From assembly GCA_947095585.1 (NCBI GenBank), contig OX352761.1:22163777-22227776 (forward strand): a DNA stretch of 64,000 nucleotides, in the 5' to 3' direction. A program made the position numbers and the translations under genes. Below, in pieces: positions 1-11,480 of the stretch (within the stretch, counting starts at the first letter, position 1; each line of letters opens with the position of its first letter). The notes under the pieces were generated by a model. It was given only the letters and a program-made list of their open reading frames with translations, searched no databases and was not told the DNA's origin. The DNA is from Nephrocerus scutellatus. Taxonomy: Eukaryota; Arthropoda; Insecta; Diptera; Pipunculidae.

Positions 1-98
1 TATTAAATAAAGGGAAATGATTAGGTTGTGTTTTTTCGATAAAGTGTGCTTTTATTTTATTTCATCTTCAAGACAAAAAGTAACTTAAATATACAACA
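1..98 (+). repeat. 5' LTR of the Ty3/gypsy element, missing its first 5 bases
   Basis: Bases 1-98 match 4438-4535 with one difference (T at 46, A in the 3' copy). The LTR ends CAACA. A likely primer-binding site, TTGGCGACGAG, follows at about 102-112. Its tRNA partner is not certain. Confidence 0.9.
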
Positions 99-140
99 GA
101 ATTGGCGACGAGTATTAAAAAATTGATATCAACAAATTAA

Positions 141-1216
141 ATGAATATGGAGCAATTTGAAACGTTTCTTGCAACGCAAGCTTCTCAGCAGCAAAAGGTA
201 TTAGAATTTTTATTATCTAGAGAAAAAGGAATTTCCACGCCAGGAAAAGAAGATGGCGATTCCAATTACATTTTCGAAAATTTTGATAATAAAAAAGAAT
301 CTTTTATACAATATATACAGCGTCTCGAAATCTATTTCGACCTCAAAAAAATACAAAATGATAAAGCAAAGTGCAAAAATTTTTTTCTAAATTGTATTGG
401 TCCGGAATACTACAACGTAGTATCGAATTTGTTAGCACCAAAATCACCCATGGAAGTGGATTATAACGAATTAGTGAAATCTCTGCTAAGCCATTTAGGC
501 CCAGAACCAAATTTATTAGTTGAAAGACATCGGTTATTAACTCGAAATCAAAAACCGAACGAATCGATTGCAAATTACGTGGCAGCAATGCGAGCATATG
601 TAACCACATGGAAATTAAATTGCAAAGAATGTTCAGCATCAATTGCAGACACCTTTCTGCTATCACAGTTGATAAGAGGAATTAGCGATAATTCAATTAG
701 AACAAAGTTGTTGCAATCAGGTAAATTGGAATTTAAAGAAAATGTAGATTTAGCTTTAGCATCTGAAGCTTCACAAATAGATAGTAAAGAAATTTCAAAT
801 CAAAATCCAGAGCAACCAAATTTTTCTAATGAAATAAGTAAAATCTCACATAATCGAAGTTCAAGAATTAATTTTCGTCAAAATGACAACCAGGTACATA
901 ATTCCAGTTATAGAAAGAAGTCTAGATACCGTAGTCGAATCGACTATAAAGCACTAGGATTGTCAGGTCTTTGCTTACGGTGCGCGCACGCAATAACCAC
1001 GATACCCGCAACTGTAAGTGCGACAAGGAAAAACTATACTGCAAATACTGCAAGAAAAGGGGACATGTTGAAAAAGTATGTATTACAACTTTACTGAACA
1101 GCCGCAAAACAGTAAGTACAGTAAACATCCATTTAGAAAATAAAGTACAGAATGTGCATGATATATATATACAAATTATTCAAGTTCCAGTAATCAGGCA
1201 GCAAAATATTACGTGA
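141..1216 (+). pseudogene. gag: gag of the Ty3/gypsy element, frameshifted near the zinc knuckles
   Basis: An ATG at 141 opens a 318-codon frame typical of Ty3/gypsy capsid, with a capsid-like helical region at roughly residues 50-220. The CCHC knuckles are split over two frames. After about 970 the reading shifts, and the second frame carries CKYCKKRGHVEKVC (C-x2-C-x4-H-x4-C). One or two indels therefore break gag. The protein would package element RNA into particles, but this copy would make a truncated form. Confidence 0.8.
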
Positions 1217-1611
1217 ATATCAAAATCGAAAATAAAGTACAGAAATTTGAAGTTGATTCGGGAGCAGGAGTAACACTTATTCCAAAAGACTCATTTGAAA
1301 AGTTAAATATACCAAATCCAGTTCGACAGACGAATATGAAATTTCGATCATATCTTAAAGAAATTTTTACGCCTCATGGAGTTGTAACTGTCAAAGCAAT
1401 ATACAAAGGAAAACTGATTACAGAAGAAATGTATATTGTTGATAAAGGGCAACAGGCTATTTTGGGAAGAGTTTGGATTCGGAAACTGAATATAAATCTA
1501 CAGGAATTAGATCAAGGAAAACCAAATGTGTTAGTCAACGAAATTCTCTCCACAGAAATTATCGAAGAGGACATAAATAACCTAAAAATAAAATATAAGG
1601 AAATTTCCTAA
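1213..1611 (+). pseudogene. Retroviral-type aspartic protease of the Ty3/gypsy element
   Basis: This frame has the catalytic DSGAG triad near residues 15-19, followed by a hydrophobic strand pattern and an ILGRVWI flap-distal motif. It fits a single-domain pepsin-like protease that would cleave Gag and Pol. It is out of frame with the upstream gag and is closed by a stop at 1609-1611 before the RT, so it is part of a broken pol. Confidence 0.8.
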
Positions 1612-3030
1612 CAAAAAGTGGGGACGGGACGATTCCTAATCTACAATGTTCACTGAAACTTCGAACAGATGCCAAACCAGTATTCCACAAATCCAGAGAA
1701 GTACCATTTTCACGAAGAGAACAAATTGAAAAGGAATTGAAGACTCTTGAACAGGAAGGCATTATTACAAAAGTTGATACTTCCGATTGGGGCTCTCCAT
1801 TGGTATGTATTCCAAAACCAGATAATCAAATTCGATTGTGCGTCGATTATAAAGTGAGCGTAAACAAACGACTTGAAGATGCCCACTATCCGATTCCGCG
1901 CATTGAAGAAATTCTCAACAGTTTAAGAAACGCAAAATACTTTTGCACGATCGATTTATTCAAAGCGTATCATCATGTTCAAATGGACGAAGAAAGTGCA
2001 AAGATTCAGACAATAACCACACACAAGGGGACATATAAATTCAACAGGCTCGCTTTTGGCATTAAAACAGCACCAAGTGAATTTCATCGAATACTCGACC
2101 AGGTACTCCAAGGTTAGGAAGGTACGACAACATACTTTGATGATATAGTAATTCAAGGAACAGACTACAAAGAGTGCTACCAGCGTTTGAATACTTGTTT
2201 TGAACGGCTTAGAAAATATAATCTTCACGTTAATTCTAAGAAATGTTAATTCTTCCAGACAAAAATAAATTATCTTGGGTACCAAATTGAGGAAAATAAA
2301 ATTTCAAAGGCACCAGAAAAAGTTAAAGCCGTTTTAGAAGCACCTCGACCAAGAAATTCTCATGAAGTTCAACAGTTCCTTGGGCTAATTACGTACTATT
2401 CGAAATTCATTAAAAATGCGTCTACACTTACACATCCACTTCGCTTACTGCTATGCAGTAAATCAAAATTTCAATGGACAGCCAATTGTGAAACAACATT
2501 TAGGAAACTTAAAAAAGAAATAGCATGTAATCAAGTTTTACTACCGTTCGATCCAGCTTTACCGATAACCGTCTCATGTGATGCAAGTCCAGTTGGAATA
2601 GCAGGAATACTATCGCAAGTCATCCAAGGAGAAGAGACTACAGCCAATTAGACCGTGAAGCACTAGCCATTTATTGGACTGTTAAAAGATTCTATATGTA
2701 CCTTTATGGACAAAAGTTCAAACTCGTTACAGATAACAAACCTTTGACACACATTTTTAAATCAGATGCGAACTTACCTTCAATGACATCCAGCCGTTTG
2801 CTACGTTATGCATCTTTTCTATCAGACTTCCAGTACATCGTTGAACATCGGAAAGCCGAACAACAACAAAATGTTGATTATTTTTCGAGAGCACCGATTA
2901 AAGAAGCTACGTTAAATGATGATGACACTGATGTCATGAACACCCAGACAATAAATGCTATAAGTTCTCTAGTTCTTACCAACGGAAACATCGTACGAGA
3001 AACAGACAACGATCCAGTTTTATCTTAACT
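1612..3030 (+). pseudogene. pol: Reverse transcriptase and RNase H of the Ty3/gypsy element
   Basis: RT motifs run in order: SDWGSPLV, RLCVDYK, TIDLFKAYHH (motif A), then FGIKTAPSEFHR. The catalytic YFDDI follows just after an in-frame TAG at 2116-2118. Stops also interrupt the RT thumb and the start of RNase H. The RNase H part is visible at 2500-3030 (VSCDASPVGI, DREALAIYW, VTDNKPLT, RLLRYA). The family copies genomic RNA into DNA inside the particle, but this copy is inactive. Confidence 0.85.
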
Positions 3031-4291
3031 CAAACAATCACTGCTCAATGGTGAACTAAATGACCAGGAGTATCATCTTCATCATGGTACCATTTTTCGG
3101 GGACATAGAGTTGCAATTCCGGAAAATCTTCAAGACGAAGTTCTAAAAGAACTACACCATACACATCTAGGGATATGCAAAATGAAAAATCTTGCTCGAC
3201 AATATGTCTATTGAAAAAACATCGACATCGACATTACTTCATTTGTTAAAAGTTGTCATTCATGTTCGAAAAATCAAAAACAGCCTAGTAAAGAAGAAAC
3301 GCACCACTGGGAAGAACCAGCAGCAAAAATTTCGAACGTATTCATATTGATTATGCAGGCCCGTACAAGGGACAATTTTTTCTAATTGTGATTGATGCTA
3401 AATCGAAATGGTCGGAAGTAGCAATCACAAACTCCAGCCCAACAACTGAAATGACAATTGAAAAATTAAAGTGTATTTTTGCATACCATGGATATCCAAA
3501 AGTAATTGTTTCGGACAATGCTACCATTTTCAAAAGTCAAGAATTTATTAAATTTTGTACTGAACGAGGAATCATTCAAAAATTTACTGCGCCATTCAAT
3601 CTAGCTACAAATGGCCAAGCAGAACGTTACGTTCGAACATTCAAGGATAAATTAAAAGCAATGGAAAATTAAAATGGCTCCAGTTTCGATAAGATTCGCG
3701 AAATTCTATTAAGATATCGTGCCACACCTTTAAATAATGGCAGAAGTCCAGCAGAGAATATGTTCCAGCGGAAACAAAGAATAAAACTTGATGCAATTCG
3801 ACCATCAGAATTCACAAACAACAACGCCAACGAAAATGTTAAAGTCAAGCGTAATCTAAGCGTAGGAGACAGAGTGGCTTCTCGCAATTACATAGGTCAT
3901 GAAAAATGGCTTCCAGGCATTATAATTCACAAGTTTGGACGTCTTCATTATTTGATAAAGCTTGATACAGGCTATCAATTAAAACGACACATCAATCAAT
4001 TAAAAACTACGGAAAATACATTTATTTCAAAAGAACCCAGAGTAACTTTCAATTTGCCAGTTCGAAATCCAGTTCGTCCATGTAATCAATTTTCCACACA
4101 AAATCAAGAACAACCAAGTTCAAACGATAAAGGGCAAAACCAGTCAAATACAGAAGAACTCAACAAGTAAAAATTCTACAATCAATACTCCAGAACAAGA
4201 GGTCAACCCTAGTCTTGTTAACGGTCCAGCCAGGCGTTCTAGTAGAGAGCGACGTCCTCCAGCATACTTACGTAACTACCACATGGAATAG
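3031..4291 (+). pseudogene. Integrase of the Ty3/gypsy element
   Basis: An HHCC zinc-binding region (HHTHLG ... SCHSCSKNQ) lies at about 3150-3285 and contains an in-frame stop at 3212-3214. The DDE core follows: HIDYAGP near 3340, VSDNATIF near 3510, and the glutamate in QAERYVRTFK near 3620. A C-terminal stretch GDRVASRNY...WLPG continues to a basic RRPPAYLRNY tail ending at 4291. Stops at 3672 and 4170 split it. No chromodomain is visible. Confidence 0.8.
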
Positions 4292-4432
4292 CAAGACGAT
4301 GCTTCATTAAGCGCGGAAGACTATAGTATTCTAAATAATAATAAAATTCATAAGAAGATGCAAAATTGTATGCATCATTGCATTCATGACTTTAATGATT
4401 GAATTGTGTTAGTCTATATAGATTTATAGAGC

Positions 4433-4535
4433 TGTTGTATTAAATAAAGGGAAATGATTAGGTTGTGTTTTTTCGATAAAGTGAGCTTTTATTTTATTTC
4501 ATCTTCAAGACAAAAAGTAACTTAAATATACAACA
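4433..4535 (+). repeat. 3' LTR of the Ty3/gypsy element
   Basis: The LTR is 103 bp and bounded by a perfect 5-bp inverted repeat, TGTTG...CAACA. An AATAAA lies near its start at 4442. Sequence from 4438 on matches 1-98 with a single mismatch. The base after the LTR begins LOA-like sequence also present at other loci in the window. Confidence 0.9.
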
Positions 4536-5752
4536 TGTACATTGGATATGCACAATGATGGGGGGACCTGTTATCGTACGCGGAAAGTTCTTGAACGGAA
4601 ATCGGCAACTAAGCTTCAGGAGCTACCAAGAGCTGGCTGTCTAGGTATAACGGGTGTCATGCCCACCTGCCCTACGACGGCACTAGAAGCTGTTGTACGG
4701 CTTTCACCCCTGCCAATTTTCATTAGGAAGACGTCTGCTAGATGCACCATTAAGCTGCAACTAGAATACGCATACAAGCCGGCTGACTATGTGGGTCACC
4801 TGAAAATTCTTAACTCAATTCCTGATAGAGACATGTTCTGCACTATCCCCGACATTATATGGTCAGGGAGCACTGTTTCGGAAGGAAATTTGAGGTAGAA
4901 ATATTGGACCGGTAAACTGGTGCAATGGTGTTCCGGCACTGGACGGTAGAGGTCTGGTCTGGTTCACAGATGGATCGAAGATGGAAACTGGAGTTGGAAC
5001 TGGTGTCTTTGGTCCCAACACTAAAGTCTGGATACCAATTGGAAAAAGTCCCTCGGTTTTACAGGCAGAACTCTATGCCATGCCATGCGCCGGGATGGGT
5101 ATATAGCCAGGCAGCACTTAAAGCGCTGTCGTCCAATTTAATGGACTCAATATCAGTTAAAAATTGTTACGATGCACTGCAATCTCTTGCCAGGCACAAC
5201 AAAGTCAAACTCGGTTGGGTCCCTGGTCATCAGGGAATTGCAGGCACGAATCTGCAGATGAACTAGCTAGCGCTGGCTCGGAATCTGCGTTCATAGGACC
5301 TGAAAAGAGTCAACTGGGCTTCCGCCAGAGTACTGATAAATTGTTGGGAACACAAACTTCGTCTGGCCCACTGGGAAAGCGTCCCGGAGCTTAAGCAATC
5401 CAAACAATTAATCAGGCTCTTTTCCTACAAGGAAATCCTTAATTTTAATAGAGATAGCATTAGAAAGCTGGTGAGTTTTCTAACAGATCATTGTGGCAAA
5501 CAAAATTGATGTGGGCTCAGAGACAGAATGTAGGTTCTGCTCGGAGGATGAAGAGTCATCCGAGCACATTCTCTCTAAATGCCCAGCATTACTTTGGTTT
5601 CACAAGGAAATATGCTCGACAGTGGAGTTGAGAAAATCTGCTAGTAAGGATGTACTATTGTTCATTAGGGAGGTTGTACGTCTCTTAGAGTAAAGACACA
5701 CTAAGATACAATAGATCTTTGAAGTAGCAGTGTCTGTCATATAGGCTAGGGT
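4536..5752 (+). mobile_element. LOA-like non-LTR retrotransposon fragment (family L1): C-terminal RT, RNase H, zinc motif
   Basis: The sequence aligns with the fragments at 17,015-18,130 and 26,133-27,855 on the other strand. Visible pieces are the post-RT segment (KLQLEYAYKPADYVG, SIPDRDMFC), then RNase H (SQAALKALSSNL, KLGWVPGHQGIAG), then a C-terminal Cys/His motif (CRFCSEDEESSEHILSKCPAL). The reading is broken by several frameshifts. The 3' end is placed near GGCTAGGGTA at about 5750 because the copy at 17,015 stops at the same word. An RNase H domain in ORF2 is typical of LOA/I-group elements. Confidence 0.75.
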
Positions 5753-6977
5753 AGAACGAAAAAAATGTCATATCTGAATACTTAGGATAATGGTAAATCG
5801 TACTCCACCTCCTTTGAATAACGAAGAGTTGAACATACGTGACGACAGTGCAGTCAGTTTGTTTTCCCCTCAGCAATATCCTCAGAAGCATTGATCGGAA
5901 GTGTCAGCCCAACTTGTCGACAGTGGTAACAGACACTGTGTGTTATTTACACACGAAGTCTTGAATCATCATCATCATATTTGGCTCTACAACCGGGTCC
6001 TGTCCGGTCCTGGCCTCCCGAAGTCTTGAATAGGAAATTTAAATTCAAGACTTCATTTCAGCTAAACCATTGTGAACAGCATATTGACTATCCTCCAGTG
6101 AACGAAAAACCACAAAACATAGATTACATATTGAGTTTGCCATTTATTTGCGAATAAAATCATTTCTATAATCAGGTTCGTTACTCGTACATATTAACAT
6201 CCCTTCCAAACTTCACCGATAAAACTAGCAACTAATTACAACTCAGAAATAATCATCTTTGAAATTAGCTAAGAACGTAAGCAGCGCAAATAAAATTGAA
6301 AAAGTTTCACAATCCGATGCAACGATTAGGTGGAAGCCATCCCATCCCAGTTCGTCACATAGGCAACAATACCAGTTTGCGTATTGTGTTGTTGTGTTGT
6401 TCGTATTCATTGTTGTCGTACCCATTTATTTTCCTCGTCCTCGTCGTTCACTGCGACAAAGGAAGCCGAACATCCTTCATTAGTTCACATCCCCTTTCGT
6501 TCAACTGAATACTGAACTTGTACTACTAACCCAGATATTGAAAATTTCCTATGCAACTGAAATGCACAATTTACTGAGAGTTGACACAGTCAGCGAAGGA
6601 ACTAGAGATGAAGGAAAAAGAAAGAGATAGAGAAAGAGAGAGAGAGAGAGAGAGAGAGTGAGAGAGAGATAAAGTCATTTGATACGGGGAAAAGTTGAAT
6701 ATCGTACAGAACGTTTTAGTCGTAAGTGAGAATCCAACTAAAAGCATGCGCACGGATGCCATGAGAGTCTGGAGAAAAATGTTGCGTTGGAAGGATAATT
6801 GTAAAATGTACTTTTTCACCAACCTTGCAATATAACTCAAGTAACGTTGAATACGAATTTGAGTAAAAATCTGTAAAGTTTATAAACATTGATTCCTGAT
6901 TAAAGTGACTATAACTTGGAATGTGTAGATTTATTCCTATGTAGTTGATTAAGTTACGGTTACTTGTCATCCTTGGA
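5753..6977. other. Intergenic, no gene recognised
   Basis: It contains one copy of a dispersed CATCATCAT...GGCTCTACAACCGGG repeat (5967-6030) and a (GA)n microsatellite (about 6610-6671). The open frames are short, have no recognisable domain, and several run through the GA repeat. Nothing else is supported. Confidence 0.6.
5967..6030 (+). repeat. Dispersed repeat with TCATCATCAT...GGCTCTACAACCGGG
   Basis: About 60 bases are recognisably shared with 25,556-25,645 (+) and, reversed, with 57,140-57,215. The common core is a run of CAT triplets, then TTTGGCTCTACAACCGG and then CCTGGCCTCC-like sequence. It could be the end of a SINE or of another element, and I cannot see its full limits. Confidence 0.55.
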
Positions 6978-7460
6978 TTTTTTTTTTATATATATATAGA
7001 CTCATTGCCAAGGGATAAGTCCCTGAATGACTTGTGGAAAGATGCCCTTTATTAAAATTACAAATTAAAATTCGAAGGAATGAGAATTAGAACATATCAT
7101 ATTCCTCACGTTTGTAGCCGATTTCAATGTATTTTCTCAGCATTCTCTCTGATTCATTGGAAAAGCAATGAAACGAAACCCAAACGACGCGAATCCAAAT
7201 ACTTTTATCAATGAATCATGGTCAGGGAAAAACTACAAAAAACCTTGACCAAGAAAATAATACAAATTTTATAAATAAAACAAATAAACAAATAATACAA
7301 AACAATAACAATAAATAATAAAATCTTCTAATGACCTCTACCTGTCGTCCTTCAGGAAGTTGTTGACGGCCATTTTGAAGGCCTGTAGATTAAAAGATTC
7401 AGGAATCACGGAATCAAAGAATCCAAATCAAAGTTACTCTCGGATATAAGGAGGATTTGA
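6978..7460 (-). mobile_element. 3' end of a non-LTR element with A-rich tail
   Basis: On the minus strand a short coding tail reads ...NLQAFKMAVNNFLKD then stop, the usual C-terminus of Jockey/CR1-type ORF2. A 3' UTR follows, ending CTTGGCAATGAG, TATATATATA and an A-run at 6979-6987. The same 3' UTR word (CCCTTGGCAAT) and tail occur at 22,687-22,800 (-), which supports a shared family. Confidence 0.5.
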
Positions 7461-7489
7461 AGTGTTGGGTTCTACATTACAATGGTTTT

Positions 7490-8690
7490 AAGGCAAATCT
7501 ATGTTGATTATTAAACAGACTGTAGAATGAAGGACACCGCTGTTTCTCTTGTACGTGGATGTTGAGCGATCTATTGACACTATATCCAGACCCGCTATTT
7601 GGAACGCACTGCAAAATTTGGGTCTACCGGAAACATCGTGGATCTCATTCGTGAACTCTATAAAGATGCGGCATGCAGTGTTCGCTTGAAAGGCAAGTAA
7701 AGTGCCAATTTTTACATCACCAAAGGAGTACGTCAAGGTTGTTTATTATCACCACTGCTCTTTTTGGTCGTCCTGGATAGTGCAGATGATGCAAACAAAC
7801 ATCGAAGCACCGAATGAAATACAATGGCGTCCATTTCAAAAGCTGAATTATCTTGATTACGCTGATGACATCTGCCTTATGTCACACACGATCACGGACA
7901 TGAAGTCAAAAATGGAAAGTTTGATCTACAATGCAAGACGAGTCGGATTGAAAATCAACATGAGCAAAACTTAAATGATGCGCATCGAAACTGATATCAT
8001 GACTCCTCTGACGCTAAGCTTGGACGATTGAGTGATAACCATCGAGGACATAGAAGAGTCTTGTTACCTTGGGAGTATTATAGCGAAGGATGGCAGTTCG
8101 GAGACAGATATAACGTCTCGCATAAATAAAGCGCGCCACGCATATCACCAACTTAACAAAGTGTGGCGCTCTCGTAACATCTCGAGATGCACAAAAATTC
8201 AAATCTTCAACTTAAGTGTGAAATCAGTGCTTGTCTATGGTTGTGAGACCTGGCGAGTCACAAATTCTGCAACAAAAAGACTCCAGGTTTTTATCAATAA
8301 GTGTCTAAGAAGAGTGTGATGTTCTGGCCAAACACGATATCAAACAACGACCTGCAACAACTAACATCTATCTAGTCAAACAGTTGCGATTGAGATACGG
8401 CGAAGAAAGTGGCGGCGGATTGGTCACACTCTGATGAAACCGGATGATGACAATGCAAAAATGGCGTTTGAATGGAATCCACAAGGAATACGACGAAGTG
8501 GGCGCCCACGTATCACATGGATGAGATCAGTGTTGAATGAGTCGGGGACTACTGGAACGTGGCGAGAAATTAAACGACTAGCGCAAGATCGACGAGGATG
8601 GAGGAATTATGTTTCTGCCCTATGCTCCTAAGTGAGCAATATTTGCTTATTTATATTGTAAAAAAAAAATAAATCAAATTGTTTATAATA
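7490..8690 (+). mobile_element. Non-LTR retrotransposon fragment, family A (RT to C-terminus)
   Basis: This is a broken ORF2. The RT palm shows GVRQGCLLSPLLF at about 7725-7765 and YADDICLMSH at about 7860. It is followed by YLGSIIAKDG, a VYGCETWRVT segment and a C-terminal RRKW...IGHTLMKP...NPQGIRRSGRPRITW motif ending at 8631. At least three frameshifts and stops separate these blocks. An A-rich tail with AAAAAAAATAAATC and (AAAT)n lies at 8660-8700. The same arrangement is found at 14,400-15,800 and 32,644-34,120. Confidence 0.8.
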
Positions 8691-8739
8691 TAAATAAATA
8701 AATGTTAAGGGAAAAAATGTTGATTAGACCTGAAACGAG

Positions 8740-9185
8740 TGTTAACGTTGCTGACAAAAGGACCTGGGAATAGAGAACGGGTTTCTGAAGAACATCTACC
8801 GTTGTAAAATTTGTAGAAAACAGTTAAAGCTCCTACATTTCATCTGTGGTCCAAAGTATCAAGAGATGAAGTAATGGATACATCGTTTATCAAACGGATA
8901 ACTCTATTCTGAATTCCATCAAGATGAAGCAAATGCGATCTTGGAGCCCAACCCCACACATATGAATTAAATTCTAAAATTGGTCTAACATAAGATTTAT
9001 ATAATCTTCATACTTCAGAAGTGATGAAGAATAAGTTACAACGTCTTATGAAGCCCAAACATTGGCTAGCTCTTTTTGAAATTCCATAAGTATGTTCCTT
9101 CCAGGAAAGTTCACTTGAAACTTTCAAACCTAACATCTTAATCTGATCTCGCAATAGTGGCACCATTAATTACTGGTGGTACGTA
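8740..9185 (-). mobile_element. Non-LTR RT C-terminal fragment (Jockey-superfamily-like)
   Basis: Minus-strand translation gives SSELSWKEHTY, then KRASQCLGFIRRC, then LYKSYVRPILEFNSYVWGWAP and IQNRVIRLINDVS. This is the thumb and post-RT region found in Jockey/CR1-like ORF2s. Stops interrupt it, and both ends are truncated. It abuts a partial LTR on the right. Confidence 0.65.
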
Positions 9186-9189
9186 ATGT

Positions 9190-9484
9190 TGAATTGCCTT
9201 CGGAGAAAAAAGACAAGACAAGCGAAGGCTCACGCACTCAGGCTCTATTCAAGGCTCGCCCGGTTCACGCGTCATCAGCGGCTAGGTAAGAATCACGTCG
9301 TTTAGAATCACATCTTTTAGGATCACGTTTCTCAGGCTAGCGTTAAATCAATACATTTAAAGAAATAAGAAAAATTAAGAAGTTAATTCGAAGAGTCACC
9401 AACTATAAATTGTATTGTAACGACCCCTTTTCTCTGAACTCTGGTCACGCTGAGTTTACCCTGGGCTGGGAAAACTCCATTACA
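9190..9484 (+). repeat. Partial LTR, 3' part, same family as the solo LTR at 26,716
   Basis: The last ~110 bases (ATTGTAACGACC ... GGGAAAACTCCATTACA) align with 27,468-27,535. The upstream part shares the CACTCAGGCTC motif style of that LTR. It lacks the expected TGTAA start, so it is 5' truncated or rearranged, and I found no clear target duplication. Confidence 0.65.
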
Positions 9485-10420
9485 CAGTTTTCGAGAACCT
9501 AATCCTCATAAATGTTAACGCACTCACAGAAAATTCTCCATACGATGGAGCAGAAGAATTCTTTAAAACAATCGAACTGAAACTCCATGCCTGCATTCGG
9601 TTAAACGTTCGTTCTGATTCTTGAAAGCATAACAAGATTGGGACTACATAAGAGAGTAGAATTTAAACCAAAACCTAATGCTGTCTTCTGTCCTCTAAGA
9701 GTAATCAAAACCCTCAACCTTTACCTATGAATGGATCTTGCATCAAAGAAACTGAAAAACTAGAAAAAACCCGGTATGAGCGTCACCAACAAGCTTCGTT
9801 GGAACCACATATTCGCTATCGCTAAAAATGATGCGAAATGTTTAGTTTTACTAAAACGGTGCACGATGTACTTCACTCTCTCTAACCAGGCTTCTATTTA
9901 CAAGGCATATATTCGCCCTAAACTTGAATACACCTGCATTGTCTGGGCAGGTTCCCCCAATATCACATTGCATCTACTTGGCAGAAATCAGAACCACGCG
10001 ATAAAAGTTATTGGTGACGCAAATATAGCGAAATCGATCGAATCGCTTGAACATCGTAGGAATGTTTCCTTCTTATCACTCTTTCCACACTCAGTGTTCA
10101 AACGAGGTATCCAAATGCATTCCACCCATCCTACAACAAATCCGCAGTACCCGACGTGCCTCAACTCGACCCAACGGGACAACCAACAATCTTCGGACGT
10201 ACTAACCAATTCAGGGGCTCCTTCTTTAGCCGTATACTAGTTATGTGAGATGAATAACCCGACTCTGTGATTTCGCATGATCTGGAGTCATTTAAGACAC
10301 GTGTGCATAGACATATCATATTTTCCTCTCCCTAATTTCCTAACGGCAACGCTGTGCTGTCCGTTATATTTCAAATAATCTAATTCAGCTTAAAAGTATG
10401 CTACACAAAAGTGCTTAATT
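9485..10420 (+). mobile_element. Non-LTR RT C-terminal fragment, family J-like
   Basis: An open stretch at 9776-10,240 reads KLRWNHIFAIAKNDAKCLVLLKRC, then IYKAYIRPKLEY, VWAGSP, and NHAIKVIGDANIAKSIESLEHRRNVS. These match the minus-strand family J element at 18,131-20,270 block by block (KPDKIQNRAIRLISDENIAKSIDSLELRRNVS type). It is a decayed 5'-truncated copy. Before about 9640 I see only weak homology. Confidence 0.65.
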
Positions 10421-10519
10421 TTTTAATTTTAGTATGCAGTATGTACACTGCGATTTATCTTAGGATTCGAATTCCACTATCTACGCTACTAACTACTTTT
10501 CGTAACAATATGTTGAATG

Positions 10520-11480
10520 GGCTCTTGATAGTGATCCGGATATTTTTACTTGGCTTATAACATTGACCGTGGTCAATCTAAATAGTCGTGTCAGTTTATT
10601 TGGGATGGCGAATTTGATGGCTTTATAAAGTTCTACTCAGGCTATGCTTTCATAGTCGGCTTTAAAGTCTATAAAGATATGGTGTAGTGAGTTCTGAAAC
10701 TCTAGACATTTTTCCATCACCTGCCTCAGGGTGTATGGTATGGACCAATGATGACTTTAACGTATAGGGCTATCCTTTCTTGAAGGATAGAGGAGAAAAT
10801 CTTATACGCGGTACTCAACAACGATATACCAAGATAATTGCTGCATTTTGTGATATCTCCCTTCTTATGTATGGGGCACAGTATGCCTCTTCGCCAGTCT
10901 TCTAGCATAGCTTCTTCGTCCCATACTTGCACTATTAGTTCATGAATTGCTTGGTGTAATATGGGGCCTCCTATTTTTATCAGTTCCGCTAGGATCCCAT
11001 TAGATCCCGGGGCCTTATTATTTTTGAGCCGATTTATCGCTCTCCTAACTTCGTCTATGCTTGGTGGCGGCAGCATAGTGTGGTCTTCGGTCGTTGGTGG
11101 AGCCTTCAATCCCTCAGCTAGCTGGCTAATTACTCATGAAAGTGCTCTTTCCTCAAAGATGGCTTTGAGATCGGTGATCAGATTAGCCTCTGTGTCTTTG
11201 CAGTATGTGCAACGCGGTGTATATTGCGTTATACCGGGGACTCTTTGGTAGAACTTCCGCGCCTGGTGCGTTTTTTGCTCTCTGTACTGTTCTATTTCAC
11301 GGACGAGGTTCTTCTCCCTGGCCGCCCAGGCTTATGTTTTTAAATCTGCCTGGCACGAGAAATGTGCATAGCCGTTCATTTACTGCTTTAAAGCCGATAA
11401 CGGGGGGTTTTATCCGTTTGCTGATTAGAAACTCCACCCCGAGCACATGATGTCTAGCATGAAGAAAAAGTCTTAAACTA
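10520..11480 (-). mobile_element. RTE-like non-LTR fragment, family B
   Basis: The minus strand carries MKAPPTTEDHTMLPPPS, AINRLKNNKAPGSNGI, LIKIGGPILHQ, DWRRGILCPIHKKGD and SNYLGISLLSTAYKI, followed in other frames by HHIFIDFKADYES and KLTRLFRLT. These are RT motifs 0 to A of RTE-type elements. The copy ends abruptly before the catalytic YADD. It matches the other family B fragments at 22,805-24,860 and 30,830-31,640. Confidence 0.75.

Larger units (their letters stand above)
1..4535 (+). mobile_element. Ty3/gypsy LTR retrotransposon, short LTRs, coding region broken
   Basis: The element has near-identical LTRs at 1-98 and 4433-4535. Between them, in order, lie gag with CCHC zinc knuckles, aspartic protease (DSGA), reverse transcriptase (YFDD), RNase H and integrase. 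This domain order defines Ty3/gypsy, and the ~103-bp LTRs recall the mag-like group (inference). The coding region is cut by several stops and frameshifts, so this copy cannot make a full polyprotein. The first five bases of the 5' LTR lie outside the window. The 3' end sits inside a LOA-like element that resumes at 4536. Confidence 0.9.
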
